From positions 460,689-524,688 of the forward strand of contig NW_019774292.1 in assembly GCF_001039355.2 (NCBI RefSeq): DNA of 64,000 bases. The letters are read 5' to 3'. Below, one piece after another: positions 13,976 to 28,000 of the stretch (its first letter is position 1; every line of letters begins with the position of its first letter). Under the pieces are notes generated by a model that made no database searches, was not told the origin of the DNA, and was given only the letters and a program-made list of their open reading frames with translations. The translations under genes and the position numbers were made by a program. The DNA is from Lingula anatina (Eukaryota; Brachiopoda; Lingulata; Lingulida; Lingulidae).

Positions 13976-16900
13976 GTAAGCATTTTCTTTTCTTTTTCTT
14001 TTTTTTTTTCAGTATTACACTAACACATAAGATACAACATGTGTCAATTGTATGTGTGCGTGTGAGTTTGCATGGTTGTCTGTTTGAAGTATTTTAATGC
14101 TTCTTGAAAGAAGATTCTCCAAAAATTAAATTACGAGCCAAAGACACTAAGATAAAATTTACTATTATCATTGTTAAATCACAGCAGAAAAATGGACCGC
14201 AATCCAACAAAGATACTGAACTAATAGTAATTATAGCTAATTGAGTTTCAAGAAAGGATGGTATATAACAACCAAATACATTAGTTGCTAACGGATATAT
14301 CAGTGATCGTTATGTTAATTACCAATTAGATGGATATTAAACTAAGCTCAGAGTAAAACAGACACATCTTCATGCTATAATAGTTGTGCTTATAGAGCAT
14401 ATACAGTTTTTTTACCATGTTAAGTTAATTGTGTTTATACTATCCGCGTCACATTGGGACTATTAATCTTATTCTGGGTGTATCAAATGAGTCAACAAGG
14501 ACGTTATTTCACGATATTTTACTTATAACATATATCAAGATAAGTTTGGATAATTGTGTTTAATACAATTGGTGTTATATCGGACCTATGAATCATACAG
14601 TGATCATTTTATCCCTTGGTACTTGTATCTCAGCCTATTATGCACGCTAAGGGCTGATTAATCAATCGTTCTAATATATAGATATAACCGATCCAAAGAG
14701 TTGGAGAAATTCTTCAATATTTTAGAGGTGTCGGAATTTAAGCCAGTTTGACCTTCTTTGTGACCTTTGAATTGATTTTCACCGATTATGTTTCAAAAAC
14801 AAATAAGCAAAAGACGCTTCTCATTTATTTAAGTCATTAATTAGATTTAAGATGACATATATCCAATGTTACGGAATGTTTTTATGAACATTTCCTTGAA
14901 ATTATTGCTTTCCAATACAAAACATTTGTAGTTATTTAATGCAATGCATACAATCCCTTTGTTTTTTTGTTTTCAAAACTGTAGAATTGCCTAGATGTAA
15001 TGAGGCGTACACAACTAACAATGAATTCTTGGGGCAATTCCCGTTGCCAGACCAGTTAGCCACGATATGAGCCAAACGCGTTATTAAGACACATGAAGAT
15101 GCAAATCCAGGAGTAATCGAGAGATATTAGCGTGTTTTTCATTGCACTACTCCTTTCCCCAATGTTACTATCAATTCCGATAATCTAAATCACTGACAAT
15201 TACGAGAGCGCATGGTTTGGTTCTAATCATTTTCCCTTTGCTGGTGGAAGGCGTTATTCCATGTTTATTGAATACGACGTTTTACATTCGATATGATTAA
15301 TAAGGCTCTTGCCTGTAGGCACTTTAAGGGTAAAGTATCACCCAGGAGCTGCAAAACCTAGAATCGGCAATTGTACTAAATCTTCTCGGTTCAAAGTACG
15401 TGGTCAATTTTTTAAGTATCTGATTGCAATTCGTTGACGCGTCGTTGCTTAACTATGTTGCGCACCAACTAAGAGGAAGCCAAATTGGTTCCGGTAGTGA
15501 GCCAGTGTAGAAAATAAAGCGTCTTGTGATTACGGTTCACATTTAAACAGTCTCACGCGTTAATCCCACCCCTAAACCCAAACCCCATCCCCACCCACCC
15601 TTCCCTGATATGAGATAAAAACAGACAGGGAGAAAGGGGTGATGCCAGTCGGCTTCTCCAACTTTCGTATTGTTGATTCTACAACTGCCACGGGAGTGAT
15701 TTACTGAAAAAACGTTCTTATTTGACGCCTTCTCCTTCCTTGCCTGTCGTGATTGCTTAATATTCAGTTATGCAAAGATAATTGTAGGCCAGAGTAGCCA
15801 GAGCGTAGGTGAAACTACGCATTGGCACGCTCGTGCTCTTCTACTGTAATTAGACGGTGATGTTTGGTGGGAATTAATCAGCGTTTTGTACCCTGCACGG
15901 TCAAGAGCGGTAACAACAAGTGTTATTTTATAACCAGAACCCCACATTCCGAATTATCGATATCATTAAATTTGATTTTTTTTCAATATTAGTGCCGAGC
16001 ACCTCTCTCTCTCACCTGAATGCACTGGCGCATCAACGATTATTTGAGAGAAAGAGAGATTGGTGACCGGGGGAGGGGGGGGGGTCTTTTTATCAACTCT
16101 GCTCATTAAGTTTTCGTGTTAGAAAAAGGTTAGAGAGAGGGAGGGGGGAGGGAGAGCGAGAGAGAGGGAAAGAGTGAGAGGGTGAGTGAGAGAGAGAGAA
16201 GGAAAGTGAGAGGAGAAAGAGAGAGAGATAGAGAGAGTAGAAAAACTGATAAGGGACGTATCTCCTGTTACCCTTTCCCTGGATACGCCTATATAATAGA
16301 GTTAACACTGCCAAATTAAATAGACGAAATGGAATGTTTAATCCCTACGGCAACTCTCTAGCCATATCAGCACTGAGAACTACTATACCTTGACGTCATA
16401 GGAGGTCATAATTTGAATAATTCAAATTGTGTACTTTCAGACGAAGTAATGATTCTTTAATAATGCACAACTGTAAATAATGCCAAAGACTCGTTACTTC
16501 CAAATAAACTAGTTGTAATTTGTTTACTCCTCAAATACATACCCGTTGGTCACCGTTTTGTAATCTAGACAGTCCTTCAACTTTGTCATTACTTACAAAT
16601 AAGCAATTTGATATATTTACTCGGCAAATATAGAACCTTCGATCATCGTTTTGTAACCCAGACGGCCTTTCAACAGAGCAGGACAATGTTCAGCAAATAG
16701 GATCAACGGACAGTCATAAATTATTAAATGAAACTAAATGTATTCCTTCCACAGGGCGCTGACACCGGACGTTGCTGGTAGCGTACATGTAGGTGCTCAA
16801 AGATACGAACATAAGAATCTTGTAGCAAAACTCTTGCAGCACGCGCTACGTCCCTGATTCAGGGTTCGTTTGATCATATTCAAAAAGTGGTTCAGTACAT

Positions 16901-18523
16901 AACCCCCCCCCCCCCAACAGTNNNNNNNNNNNNNNNNNNNNNNNNNNNNNNNNNNNNNNNNNNNNNNNNNNNNNNNNNNNNNNNNNNNNNNNNNNNNNNN
17001 NNNNNNNNNNNNNNNNNNNNNNNNNNNNNNNNNNNNNNNNNNNNNNNNNNNNNNNNNNNNNNNNNNNNNNNNNNNNNNNNNNNNNNNNNNNNCCCAACAG
17101 TAAACGGCACAGCCCCCGCGCAGTGACCATTACACAACCCCCACCCCCACCCCAAGTCGACATGATACACTCTCACAGAAATGTATTCTATCTTAAAGTT
17201 ATATGTGTGTGATTAAAACGTTTGGAAAACATTTTTAAAAGGCTGTAACAGTTGAGAGATGACTTGGACCTGGCTCAAGCAGTGATGCCAGTTATGGCTA
17301 CTGATGCGAGTTTTGGCATTGCGTCAACTTAAAAGTGGAAATTTTTCATGTGCGATTACGTATTGTATTTTTTGTTGTTTATTTTATAGTAGATGGTTTT
17401 ACTCTGTACTAGTACAGAAATAGGCCTTTTTACACCAGGCAAAACAGCGGCAAAGTTTTTTTTCTACGTATGCACACTGTATTTTAATTAATATTGTTAA
17501 AACGATTGAAGTAGAATGCGAATTATCTTATTTACAACAACTGCGTTTGCTTTTTCAAAATAGACAAACTTTTGTATGCACATTGTATCACATAGTGTAT
17601 AAATAGAGTCGTTGAAACCGTAGATGCTTTGCATTCAGACTAACTGATTTAATGGACTACCAGGCTAAAGCTATTTATAAACGACAGCCTGAGTGGTTAA
17701 ATGTCTCCTTTACATCTATAAAATGACAAGGCCCATTACTAAGCAATGTGACAGCATTATTATATGTCACTGAATGGTAAAACAATCTACGTTGTTTTAA
17801 CGCGGGAGAGCCAGACTGTTTACCCAGGCTTTTGTCTTTCGACCAACTCATAACAAACCCTTTACAACGGCCCAATGTTAAATATTTGGGTAGTGCAATG
17901 TCTCTGTAATTCAAAATGGCGCCTCTCCAAACGCAGATCGATTCTCGTACAATTTAAGAGAACGGCTCCTTTCGCTTGCTTTTATTTTATTTGAGTCAAT
18001 TGTTTTGGTGCTATTTACGAATGTTTTAACACTTAGAATCTGTTCAATACGTGGTCATATTTTCTACGTGCATCTTAAAAGCTTTGGTGCCAGCTTTTAT
18101 GTTAAAAACATGATATAATTGGATGTAGAAATCAAAATTCTAAAAACGGTTATTATAGCATCCATTTCGATCACCCATTTGGTAAATTATTTAATGAAGT
18201 CTGATTATACCCCTTTGTTGTGTAATAAAAAATAGCTTTTATGTTAAAATCATGATATAATTGGATCTAGAAATCAAAATTCTAAAAAAGGTTATTATAG
18301 CATCCATTTCGATCACCCATTTGGTAAATTATTTAATGAAATCTGATTATACCCCTTTGTTGTGAAATTGAAAAATAGATTGTTGAGGGGAATTAACTTC
18401 TTTTATAGTTGTCTACACAGCCATTTCAGAATGTGAACATTTTTTCGCTATCCACAGCTCTCTCTCTCTCTTTGTTGTTTAGATGGTGTATATTCGTAGT
18501 TCAAAGATGTGATTCTCTCTCCT

Positions 18524-18556
<33 letters not shown>

Positions 18557-21538
18557 GAAATCCTAAACAATGTCCAAACATTCTAACTTTTAGAGACAAA
18601 TACCTGCCCGACATATTTTCATTAATCAAATAATCAGCAAGTTTTGGGCATAAAGAGCCTGACATAAGATCGTTTTATTTCTTCTCTTCCGGCGGAAATG
18701 TTGTATCGACCCCGTCATGTCAGCTTGACTTACCTTGCAGATGCCTGTATATTAGGTCAAATTCACACAGTAAAGGTGAAAACTCCCATTTGTTATTCAC
18801 GTATATATATATATGAGTTTATGACATGAGGTACCCCCTGTATTTGATATAAGGTAGATCTTGATTCAACGTAGGCAGCAAAGAAATAGCAATAACGTGG
18901 GTTTTCCTGATCTCTTTGGATTTTGCAAATGAAATTGCCCCGTTATAGGCTCCATCTTAATAAGCCCCTGTGAACGCTTTTAATCGTTATTTTTCCTTTT
19001 TAAAGAGACTAGTCCCTGTGTCAGTGTCAAGTGCGACAGATTTCCCTGTGAGGCATGGCCCGGTTCCAATTTGCCCTGGTGAACACTGTCCTATATTTTA
19101 ACCGTATCACGTCATTCTGACCCAAACCTGTACGAACAAAATGGAGGGCGGATTCTCTGCTACACGGATTTTTCTGTTTCTTTATACCGGAGGAATCAGG
19201 CCCACAGTGGGTCATAACAACCCTAGCTTCGCTCAAATTGATTTTAAAATCAATCTCTACAAAGACCAGGTAATCTTGGTTGACTCGAATAGGTCGATTC
19301 GTTGGGAACATGTAATTATATATATGCTTTATTCATTGTAGCGTGTACATGTACACGGGTAGATGAAAATGTACAATAGAAATGTAATTATAAATAAGTT
19401 TAATAAGTATGACATTATGTAATTATTTAATATGACAACTCATAAAATAAGCACGCGGAATTCAGGACGCCAGATCGTCAGCGTATATAAACCATTCATC
19501 ATCAGCCAACATCTCGCTCTGTTGCTTAAATGACAGAAACATAACTCCTCATCAATTATTGATATTCCGATTCCAAATGATGATATCAAAAAGGTTTCAA
19601 ATATCGTAACACGAACCCTTCTTGTCACTCATGAAATCCAATTAAGTGCGTAAGTTACGCATTGCCCTGATACCTGAGACGTCACTTAGAGTAATTTACA
19701 CACAGATAATAACTCATTGGCGTTAAGTGAGTAAATTAGTCGGTCATGGTTTGAAAGACGGGGTTCAATTTCGTCATGCAGCGTAACGAATTTGATCGTT
19801 TTAAGAGACGGTGGCGAAGAGCTCCCGGCATCTATACGTGCATTGTTAGGTGCTTGAGCGAGAAAAAATCTGACAGGTGTCTACTTCAGTTCTGTATATC
19901 ACATTTAAGGGATAGAAAAGTGTCAATTTGTGTGAATAATAAAGTGGGATATTTCTTCGCTTTTATCGCACTTGTCTTTGTCAGCGTAAAGTAACTGAAT
20001 CTGTTTCAAGACAGAGCACTTCAAGATGTTACTTTCAAAATACATCAATTCATTATGGATTTAGAGATTTTGGTCTCACAACCTTCACTCAAAACGAGGA
20101 GCTTTTATTATCAAGCACGTACTCGTGTCTTTTGTAAAAAAAAGAAAATAATTTTACCTTCNAACCCCCACCCCCACCCCCAGTCGACATTATACACTCT
20201 CACAGAAATGTATTCTATCTTAAAGTTATATGTGTGTGATTAAAACGTTTGGAAAACATTTTTAAAAGGCTGTAACAGTTGAGAGATGATTTGGACCTGG
20301 CTCAAGCAGTGATGCCAGTTATGGCTACTGATGCGAGTTTTGGCATTGCGTCAACTTAAAAGTGGAAATTTTTCATGTGTGATTACGTATTGTATTTTTT
20401 GTTGTTTATTTTATAGTAGATGGTTTTACTCTGTACTAGTACAGAAATAGGCCTTTTTACACCAGGCAAAACAGCGGCAAAGTTTTTTTTTCTACGTATG
20501 CACACTGTATTTTAATTAATATTGTTAAAACGATTGAAGTAGAATGCGAATTATCTTATTTACAAAAACTGCGTTTGCTTTTTCAAAATAGACAAACTTT
20601 TGTATGCACATTGTATCACATAGTGTATAAATAGAGTCGTTGAAACCGTAGATGCTTTGCATTCAGACTAACTGATTTAATGGACTACCAGGCTAAAGCT
20701 ATTTATAAACGACAGCCTGAGTGGTTAAATGTCTCCTTTACATCTATAAAACGACAAGGCCCATTACTAAGCAATGTGACAGCATTATTATATGTCACTG
20801 AATGGTAAAACAATCTACGTTGTTTTAACGCGGGAGAGCCAGACTGTTTACCCAGGCTTTTGTCTTTCGACCAACTCATAACAAACCCTTTACAACGGCC
20901 CAATGTTAAATATTTGGGTAGTGCAATGTCTCTGTAATTCAAAATGGCGCCTCTCCAAACGCAGATCGATTCTCGTACAATTTAAGAGAACGGCTCCTTT
21001 CGCTTGCTTTTATTTTATTTGAGTCAATTGTTTTGGTGCTATTTACGAATGTTTTAACACTTAGAATCTGTTCAATACATGGTCATATTTTCTACGTGTA
21101 TCTTAAAAGCTTTGGTGCCAGCTTTTATGTTAAAAACATGATATAATTGGATGTAGAAATCAAAATTCTAAAAACGGTTATTATAGCATCCATTTCGATC
21201 ACCCATTTGGTAAATTATTTAATGAAGTCTGATTAAACCCCTTTGTTGTGTAATAAAAAGATAGCTTTTATGTTAAAATCATGATATAATTGGATCTAGA
21301 AATCAAAATTCTAAAAAAGGTTATTATAGCATCCATTTCAAGTACCCATTTGGTAAATTATTTAATGAAATCTGATTATACCCCTTTGTTGTGAAATTGA
21401 AAAATAGATTGTTGAGGGGAATTAACATCTTTTATAGTTGTCTACACAGCCATTTCAGAATGTGAACATTTTTTCGCTATCCACAGCTCTCTCTCTCTTT
21501 GTTGTTTAGATGGTGTATTTTCGTAGTTCAAAGATGTG

Positions 21539-21578
<40 letters not shown>

Positions 21579-24500
21579 AGAAATCCTAAACAATGTCCAA
21601 GCATTCTTACTTTTAGAGACAAATACCTGCCCGACATATTTTCATTAATCAAATAATCAGCAAGTTTTGGGCATAAAGAGCCTGACATAAGATCGTTTTA
21701 TTTCTTCTCTTCCGGCGGAAATGTTGTATCGACCCCGTCATGTCAGCTTGACTTACCTTGCAGATGCCTGTATATTAGGTCAAATTCACACAGTAAAGGT
21801 GTATGAGGGGGGGGGGGGGGCACTCAGGAACTGGTGCGTCCGAATTTTATTTTAGAGAAACTCCCATTTGTTATTCACGTATATATATATATGAGTTTAT
21901 GACATGAGGTACCCCCTGTATTTGATATAAGGTAGATCTTGATTCAACGTAGGCAGCAAAGAAATAGCAATAACGTGGGTTTTCCTGATCTCTTTGGATT
22001 TTGCAAATGAAATTGCCCCGTTATAGGCTCCATCTTAATAAGCCCCTGTGAACGCTTTTAATCGTTATTTTTCCTTTTTAAAGAGACTAGTCCCTGTGTC
22101 ATTGTCATGTGCGACATATTTCCCTGTGAGGCATGGCCCGGTTCCAATTTGCACAGGTGAACACTGTCCTGTATCACGTCATTCTGACCCAAACCTGTAC
22201 GAACAAAATGGAGGGCGGATTCTCTGCTACACGGATTTTTCTGTTTCTTTATACCGGAGGAATCAGGCCCACAGTGGGTCATAACAACCCTAGCTTCGCT
22301 CAAATTGATTTTAAAATCAATCTCTACAAAGACCAGGTAATCTTGGTTGACTCGAAAAGGTCGATTCGTTGGGAACATGTAATTATATATATGCTTTATT
22401 CATTGTAGCGTGTACATCTACACAGGTAGATGAAAATGTACAATAGAAATGTAATTATAAATAAGTTTAATAAGTATGACATTATGTAATTATTTAATAT
22501 GACTACTCATAAAATAAGCACGCAGAATTCAGGACGCCAGATCGTCAGCGTATATAAACCATTCATCATCAGCCAACATCTCGCTCTGTTGCTTAAATGA
22601 CAGAAACATAACTCCTCATCAATTATAGATATTCCGATTTCAAATGATGATATCAATAAGGTTTCAAATATCGTAACACGAACCCTTCTTGTCACTCCTG
22701 AAATCCAATTAAGTGCGTAAGTTGCGCATTGCCCTGATACCTGAGCCGTCACTTAGAGTAATTTACACACAGATAATAACTCATTGAAGTTAAGTGAGTA
22801 AATTAGTCGGTCATGGTTTGAAAGACGGGTTTCAATTTCGTCATGCAGCGTAACGAATTTGATCGTTTTAAGAGACGGTGGCGAAGAGCTCCCGGCATCT
22901 ATACGTGCATTGTTAGGTGCTTGAGCGAGAAAAAATCTGACAGGTGTCTACTTCAGTTCTGTATATCACATTAAAGGGATAGAAAAGTGTCAATTTGTGT
23001 GAATAATAAAGTGCGATATTCTTCGGTTTTATCGCACTTGTTGTCTTTGTCAGCGTAAAGTAACTGAATCTGTTTCAAGACAGAGCACTTCAAGATGTTA
23101 CTTTCAAAATGCATCAATTCATTATAGATTTAGAGTTTTTGGTCTCACGACCTTCACTCAAAACGACGAGCTTTTATTATCAAGCACGTACTCGTGTCTG
23201 TTATAAAAAAGAAAAGAAAAGAATTTGACCGTCTTTTAAGTGGTCTCGCAGACGGTCGTAATCCCACTAGTCTGGCTTAGGATGCAAATTAATTTGGAAT
23301 CGTTTAACGGCAGATAAGTACCCCCTCCTTATGCTTTTTTTTTTACAGAGTTACTGGAAATAAATTCGATACAAAGTAGAACAGGGCTTTTCGGACATGC
23401 AAAACTTTGGGTATCTTAAATATGTAACCGGGCACCTGCCCATAGCCTTCACAACAGGTCTAATTTGAATCGGGCATAGACTGATTGACGTCACAGAACA
23501 ATCTAACCCCACATACATACGAATCTTCAAGAAGCAATCTTAATTTTTCATTTATACAAAAGTCCTGAAAAATTGGGAGATGTACACGCTACAATGAAAA
23601 ATTGACGTCAGTTTTTTCTTTGCACTATCAAGGAATGCCAGGACAGGAAAAACATATAACGTATAGCCGATCATGGGCTCGGATATCTCTAGAGACCCGT
23701 AAGATGCGCTTTCCCCCTTTTTGTTGGACTTCATGGAAAGGTTGCGGTATTGCATGTATATAGGCTATTCAGACTCCTACGCAACCTTTTTATCTTCAAA
23801 GCTACTAGCTACATTGTACTAGTCTGTTGAAAATGGTTTTAATTTGAAACCTTACGATATACCAGTGTGTATTGGGGTTTGGCTAATGAGGTTTGTATGA
23901 GCTCTACGGACCGCCAGCTTACACACACTAGTACGCCGTGTTTGCTCATTCTAGGTATTCATTATTTTCCAACTAGCTATATTCCCATATGTTTCCAGAA
24001 ATCGGGCACTTGGGCAGTCGTCCAGACTTATTTCCTCGTCCTCTGTGGATAAGTAGACCACATTGGGACGAAGTTTTTTATTTACAGGGCCCTCTCCGCT
24101 TGTTGCCAGTCAAATTTGTTTTTTCTGCAATTGTCACCTTCTTATTTATTTTTCCTTATTGGCTTCAGTGCGACTGATATTTGATACGGTGTAATGCACC
24201 TCTTTCACTCAAGAAAAATAAGCATTATATTATTTGTACTGTTATTATTTTAATTATCATAAATAAATCGATTTACCTTGGATGGTGCACAAAATACACT
24301 TATTTGTATTTAGATAAATTTTGAAACAATTAGGACCGTCCAAATGTCCAGAACCATACAACGCTCAAATAAACTAAGTCCCTGTGCAAAGGCGTACGTT
24401 TATGTGTGCATTTCGCGCATTATGACTCTAGATAATATACATTTTGGTCTTTAAGTTGAACAAAGTCCGTCAGCTGTGAAATTTTAACCATTTTTTTCCG

Positions 24501-25035
24501 CTGCCGCTGAAACGCGTGTGTGAACTTCAAGGAAAATTCCACAACTGACTTCCGGGATGCATGCCTACAATCCAGTGTTAATTTTCTCAACTTGATGTGT
24601 CAGTGAAATTATAATCAAATTTCAACTGATTTCGTTAAATCTTTAATTACAGCCAAGTAAAACAGAATAGGCGCCATTTTTTGTTTGTTTCTTGATGTCA
24701 AACAGTTTGTCGTTGGGCCTCCATGGTTGGAACCGCACCGATTTACCAAACCTCAGACACGCTCTATATGGTCTAAATATACGGCCCCGTGAGACCGGCT
24801 GTTTGCATGCTTATTACCACCAAATCCCGCAAGCGTGATTGCCAAGTTAATGCAACTATTTCCAGCCGACCAACCCCATACAACAGATAACAAATTACAG
24901 GAAAGAGACAACTGGGAAATGAGTGCTGTGACCTTTGACCTCTGGAATCCACGCGATATGTGGTGGCAAAAACCATGGGGTCATGTTTACTGTTCTCGAG
25001 GTGGGTTCGAATGTGGCTCCATCTCAGTGATGTTT

Positions 25036-25066
<31 letters not shown>

Positions 25067-28000
25067 TTTGAGGATGAAAAAGGGGATTACAATGTAACAT
25101 GAGGATACATAATGTATTATGACTGACTACAGCAATGATCCCCTAGGCTGCGTGCCGTGCATACTCCAACCTTAATACAATAAGCTTCAACTACGACATT
25201 TAAACCGATAAGAGTAGCTTGCAATGTTGCAAATGCGGCAAGTCCCAAAGAAACAAGGCACTTCCAGGAAAAATAATATGTTGATTACTTGGGGAGTTAA
25301 AGTAGCGTATTTTCTTAGATTTTGCAACGCCATATTGTGCAAAACAAAACACGTTATGTCAGACGTGATAGTGTGCCGTCCGTGGATGTCTCAATCTTTT
25401 TCTGACAGTGTTCAAGTTTATTCAAGAAGGCACGAACATTCTTTACAAATAATTTGATTTTCGGTCCGCAGAGACGCCTCGAAAGCAATTTCGGCGTGGA
25501 AGAAATTGAATGAAAATTGCTTTGTGGTGTTTCACAAGAAGCCAAGGTGACCATGTCAGTGGGTCTCTGAGAGAGAGAGAGAGAGAGGTGAGGAACAGAG
25601 AGAGCGTTCAAAGAGAGAGAGAGAGAGAGATGGGGAACAGAGAGAGCATTCAAAGAGAGAGAGAGAGAGAGAATGGGGAAAAGAGAGAGCGTTCAGAGAG
25701 AGAGAGAGAGAGAGAGAATCATAACATCTCCGAAGTACAAAAACACTGTAGCATCCAAACATACCACACGCACGCCATTCGTTCCACGTATATCGACATT
25801 GCACTTTTACACACCAGTTTATTGACCTGTCTTTATTCCCAAGATTGTTAAATCTTCTTTGTGAAAAAAATTGAACTTCACTACATTTATCTTGTTCTGG
25901 CAAACAATTACACTTAACGTACGCATTTAGTATACTCTAGTAGCTCATTAAAGCTAAAATATTTATCTAATAATGTTGAATCAATATGGTGTATGTGTTT
26001 ACGTTTCTCGTATTTCAGTTCTATGGTTGTGAAGCGATTATTAGAAGGCTACGAGAGAGTGACGCCTGGTAAGGGAATAGTGTTTATCTTCTTTCGTTAC
26101 AACTGCTTATTGTAGAATATTGGACAACTCATTAATTATACAGCATGAGTTTAATTGGGACTAATCAATGTGTAATCTAATTATAATTTGCTTAATTCTT
26201 CTTAGTTTTGCCTACCCAGTTTACTTATTTTCAGAAAAACCTTCCATATAAAGTTCCCTGCCTTCTTTAATTTTATTACATTTAGTTGTGTTGAAATTAC
26301 AGTAGTGGTTCCAAGATTCTAATGGGGTGGGGAAGCAAGTTTTTTTTTTTCTTTAAGAAAGATTGTAATAATGCCAGTTTTAGAAAGCTGACTAGTAAGT
26401 TTGACATTGGGGCAGTGAACTATTAGATTTTTCAATCTTTCTGGCTAAAAAGGTTGTAGTTATTTAAATGGCTTATGATGCCATTATCTTTATATTTGGC
26501 AATCGGGACAGTTCATTGTGCTTCGGACTAGCATTTAAATGGGGAATACACACAAGAGCGATCGGTGGACTAAAGGTCTAAGACGTACACTATTAATCCA
26601 TGCAGAAACTAAAGACAGTTTTAAGTTGCTGTGATCGTGCACAATGAAAAAGGAAACTTAATCGTCAAACAATGGTACCTCGTCAACATATTCTATCCCA
26701 GTCCGCCCTGTTAAAGAGCCGTCCGGACCAATTGTCAATTTCCAGCTCATTAAAGCCGTTTATATCAATACAGACCAAAGCACGTTTGGTCAATTGGAAA
26801 CTGATAAATCTCGCCAAGGTCCGACTGCTGGTCAAAGGAAATCTATAACCTGCAAAAACCAAAGTTCAGAAGTTCAGCAAAACATTAGTATGCGTGAAAA
26901 GTACACCAAACCCATTTGTTGAGGGATGTGGTTAAACTGAATGCCTTGCTAAAACAGTGGAAGGACGGGCAAATTCATTATTCTAATTCGAAAGTGCACA
27001 GTTTCTCTTGTTAGTATGGTGGTCGAGGTCAACGGGGATCAAATTACAGAACTGCGCATGCGCTATTGATTTTATCAATCGCGTTATTAATTGAATAGAC
27101 CGTGCGTGACCGAGGAAACGGGTCTAAAATAATGATTTTAATTCGATTTGTGTCCATCAAAAATTCAAGCTTAATCAAAACGTCCATTCGGTTCGTTATC
27201 CCTGAATTTTTAACGAGTCGAAGTGAATGTACATGTACAGGTACAATGCACAGTCAACTCCTTGGACAAGCTGGCCGTTTCTTGTAAATAAAGGTCATTA
27301 GCTACGCAACACAAGGAATGACGTTGTATTTTGATTAAACTAAGATATAAGTAGCAACATAGACGACATTGGTTTGCAGTGTTTTTCATCAGGTTTTTTG
27401 AATGCAACATGCCATGCCTCATCGCGATGACGTCACAAACATGTCATTTATGACGTGTAATCGATAATGCTAATATCATGCGTCGTTTGTGACATGTTTA
27501 CTGTACGTAGCTCAACCAGTATAAATTTAGCATGAAAAAATGAAAATGTTTGCAAGACTTACTGAAATGGGAATGTGTTCTTGAAACATGGGACGCTGTT
27601 GCTAGAACATAATGAAACGGTTTGAAATATGATAACAAATTTAAGTGAAAAACATCTACACACACACGCAAAGAAAGACGTTTAGTTTATAGCCCGTATG
27701 TTTAGTCATGTATTTTATAGCACTTATTTTGTTAAGCTAAAAATTCTCTTTTTACATTAGTAATGGTGATATTCCAAAAGAAACCTGTTCCACTTTCATT
27801 TTCCATTTTAGCTGGAGCCACTGTTGTAGAACTAGGAGTGTACATCAATAGTTTTGACAACATCAATGAACAGGCAATGGTAAGTAATGATATTCTTTTT
27901 TTTCTTACAATTTGTCCATTTCTATTTAATCACCGTTATCAAAAAAAAAATAGGAATGGAATAACAGAATCTGAACGCCCACCCCAAATTTAATAACACG

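Noticed and set aside
16846-17176. Three open frames across 16846..17176
   Set aside because: They exist only because the N gap has no stop codons.
17675-17914. 79-aa minus-strand frame repeated at 20703..20942
   Set aside because: Its repetition reflects the 3-kb duplication, not conservation of a gene; no domain and no exon signals.
25005-25025. GGTTCGAAT resembling a tRNA/SINE B box
   Set aside because: No A box at the right distance upstream and no cloverleaf could be drawn.
25354-25903. Long frames on both strands through the GA minisatellite
   Set aside because: (GA)n is open in several frames; the predicted proteins are only RERERE or SLSLSL repeats.
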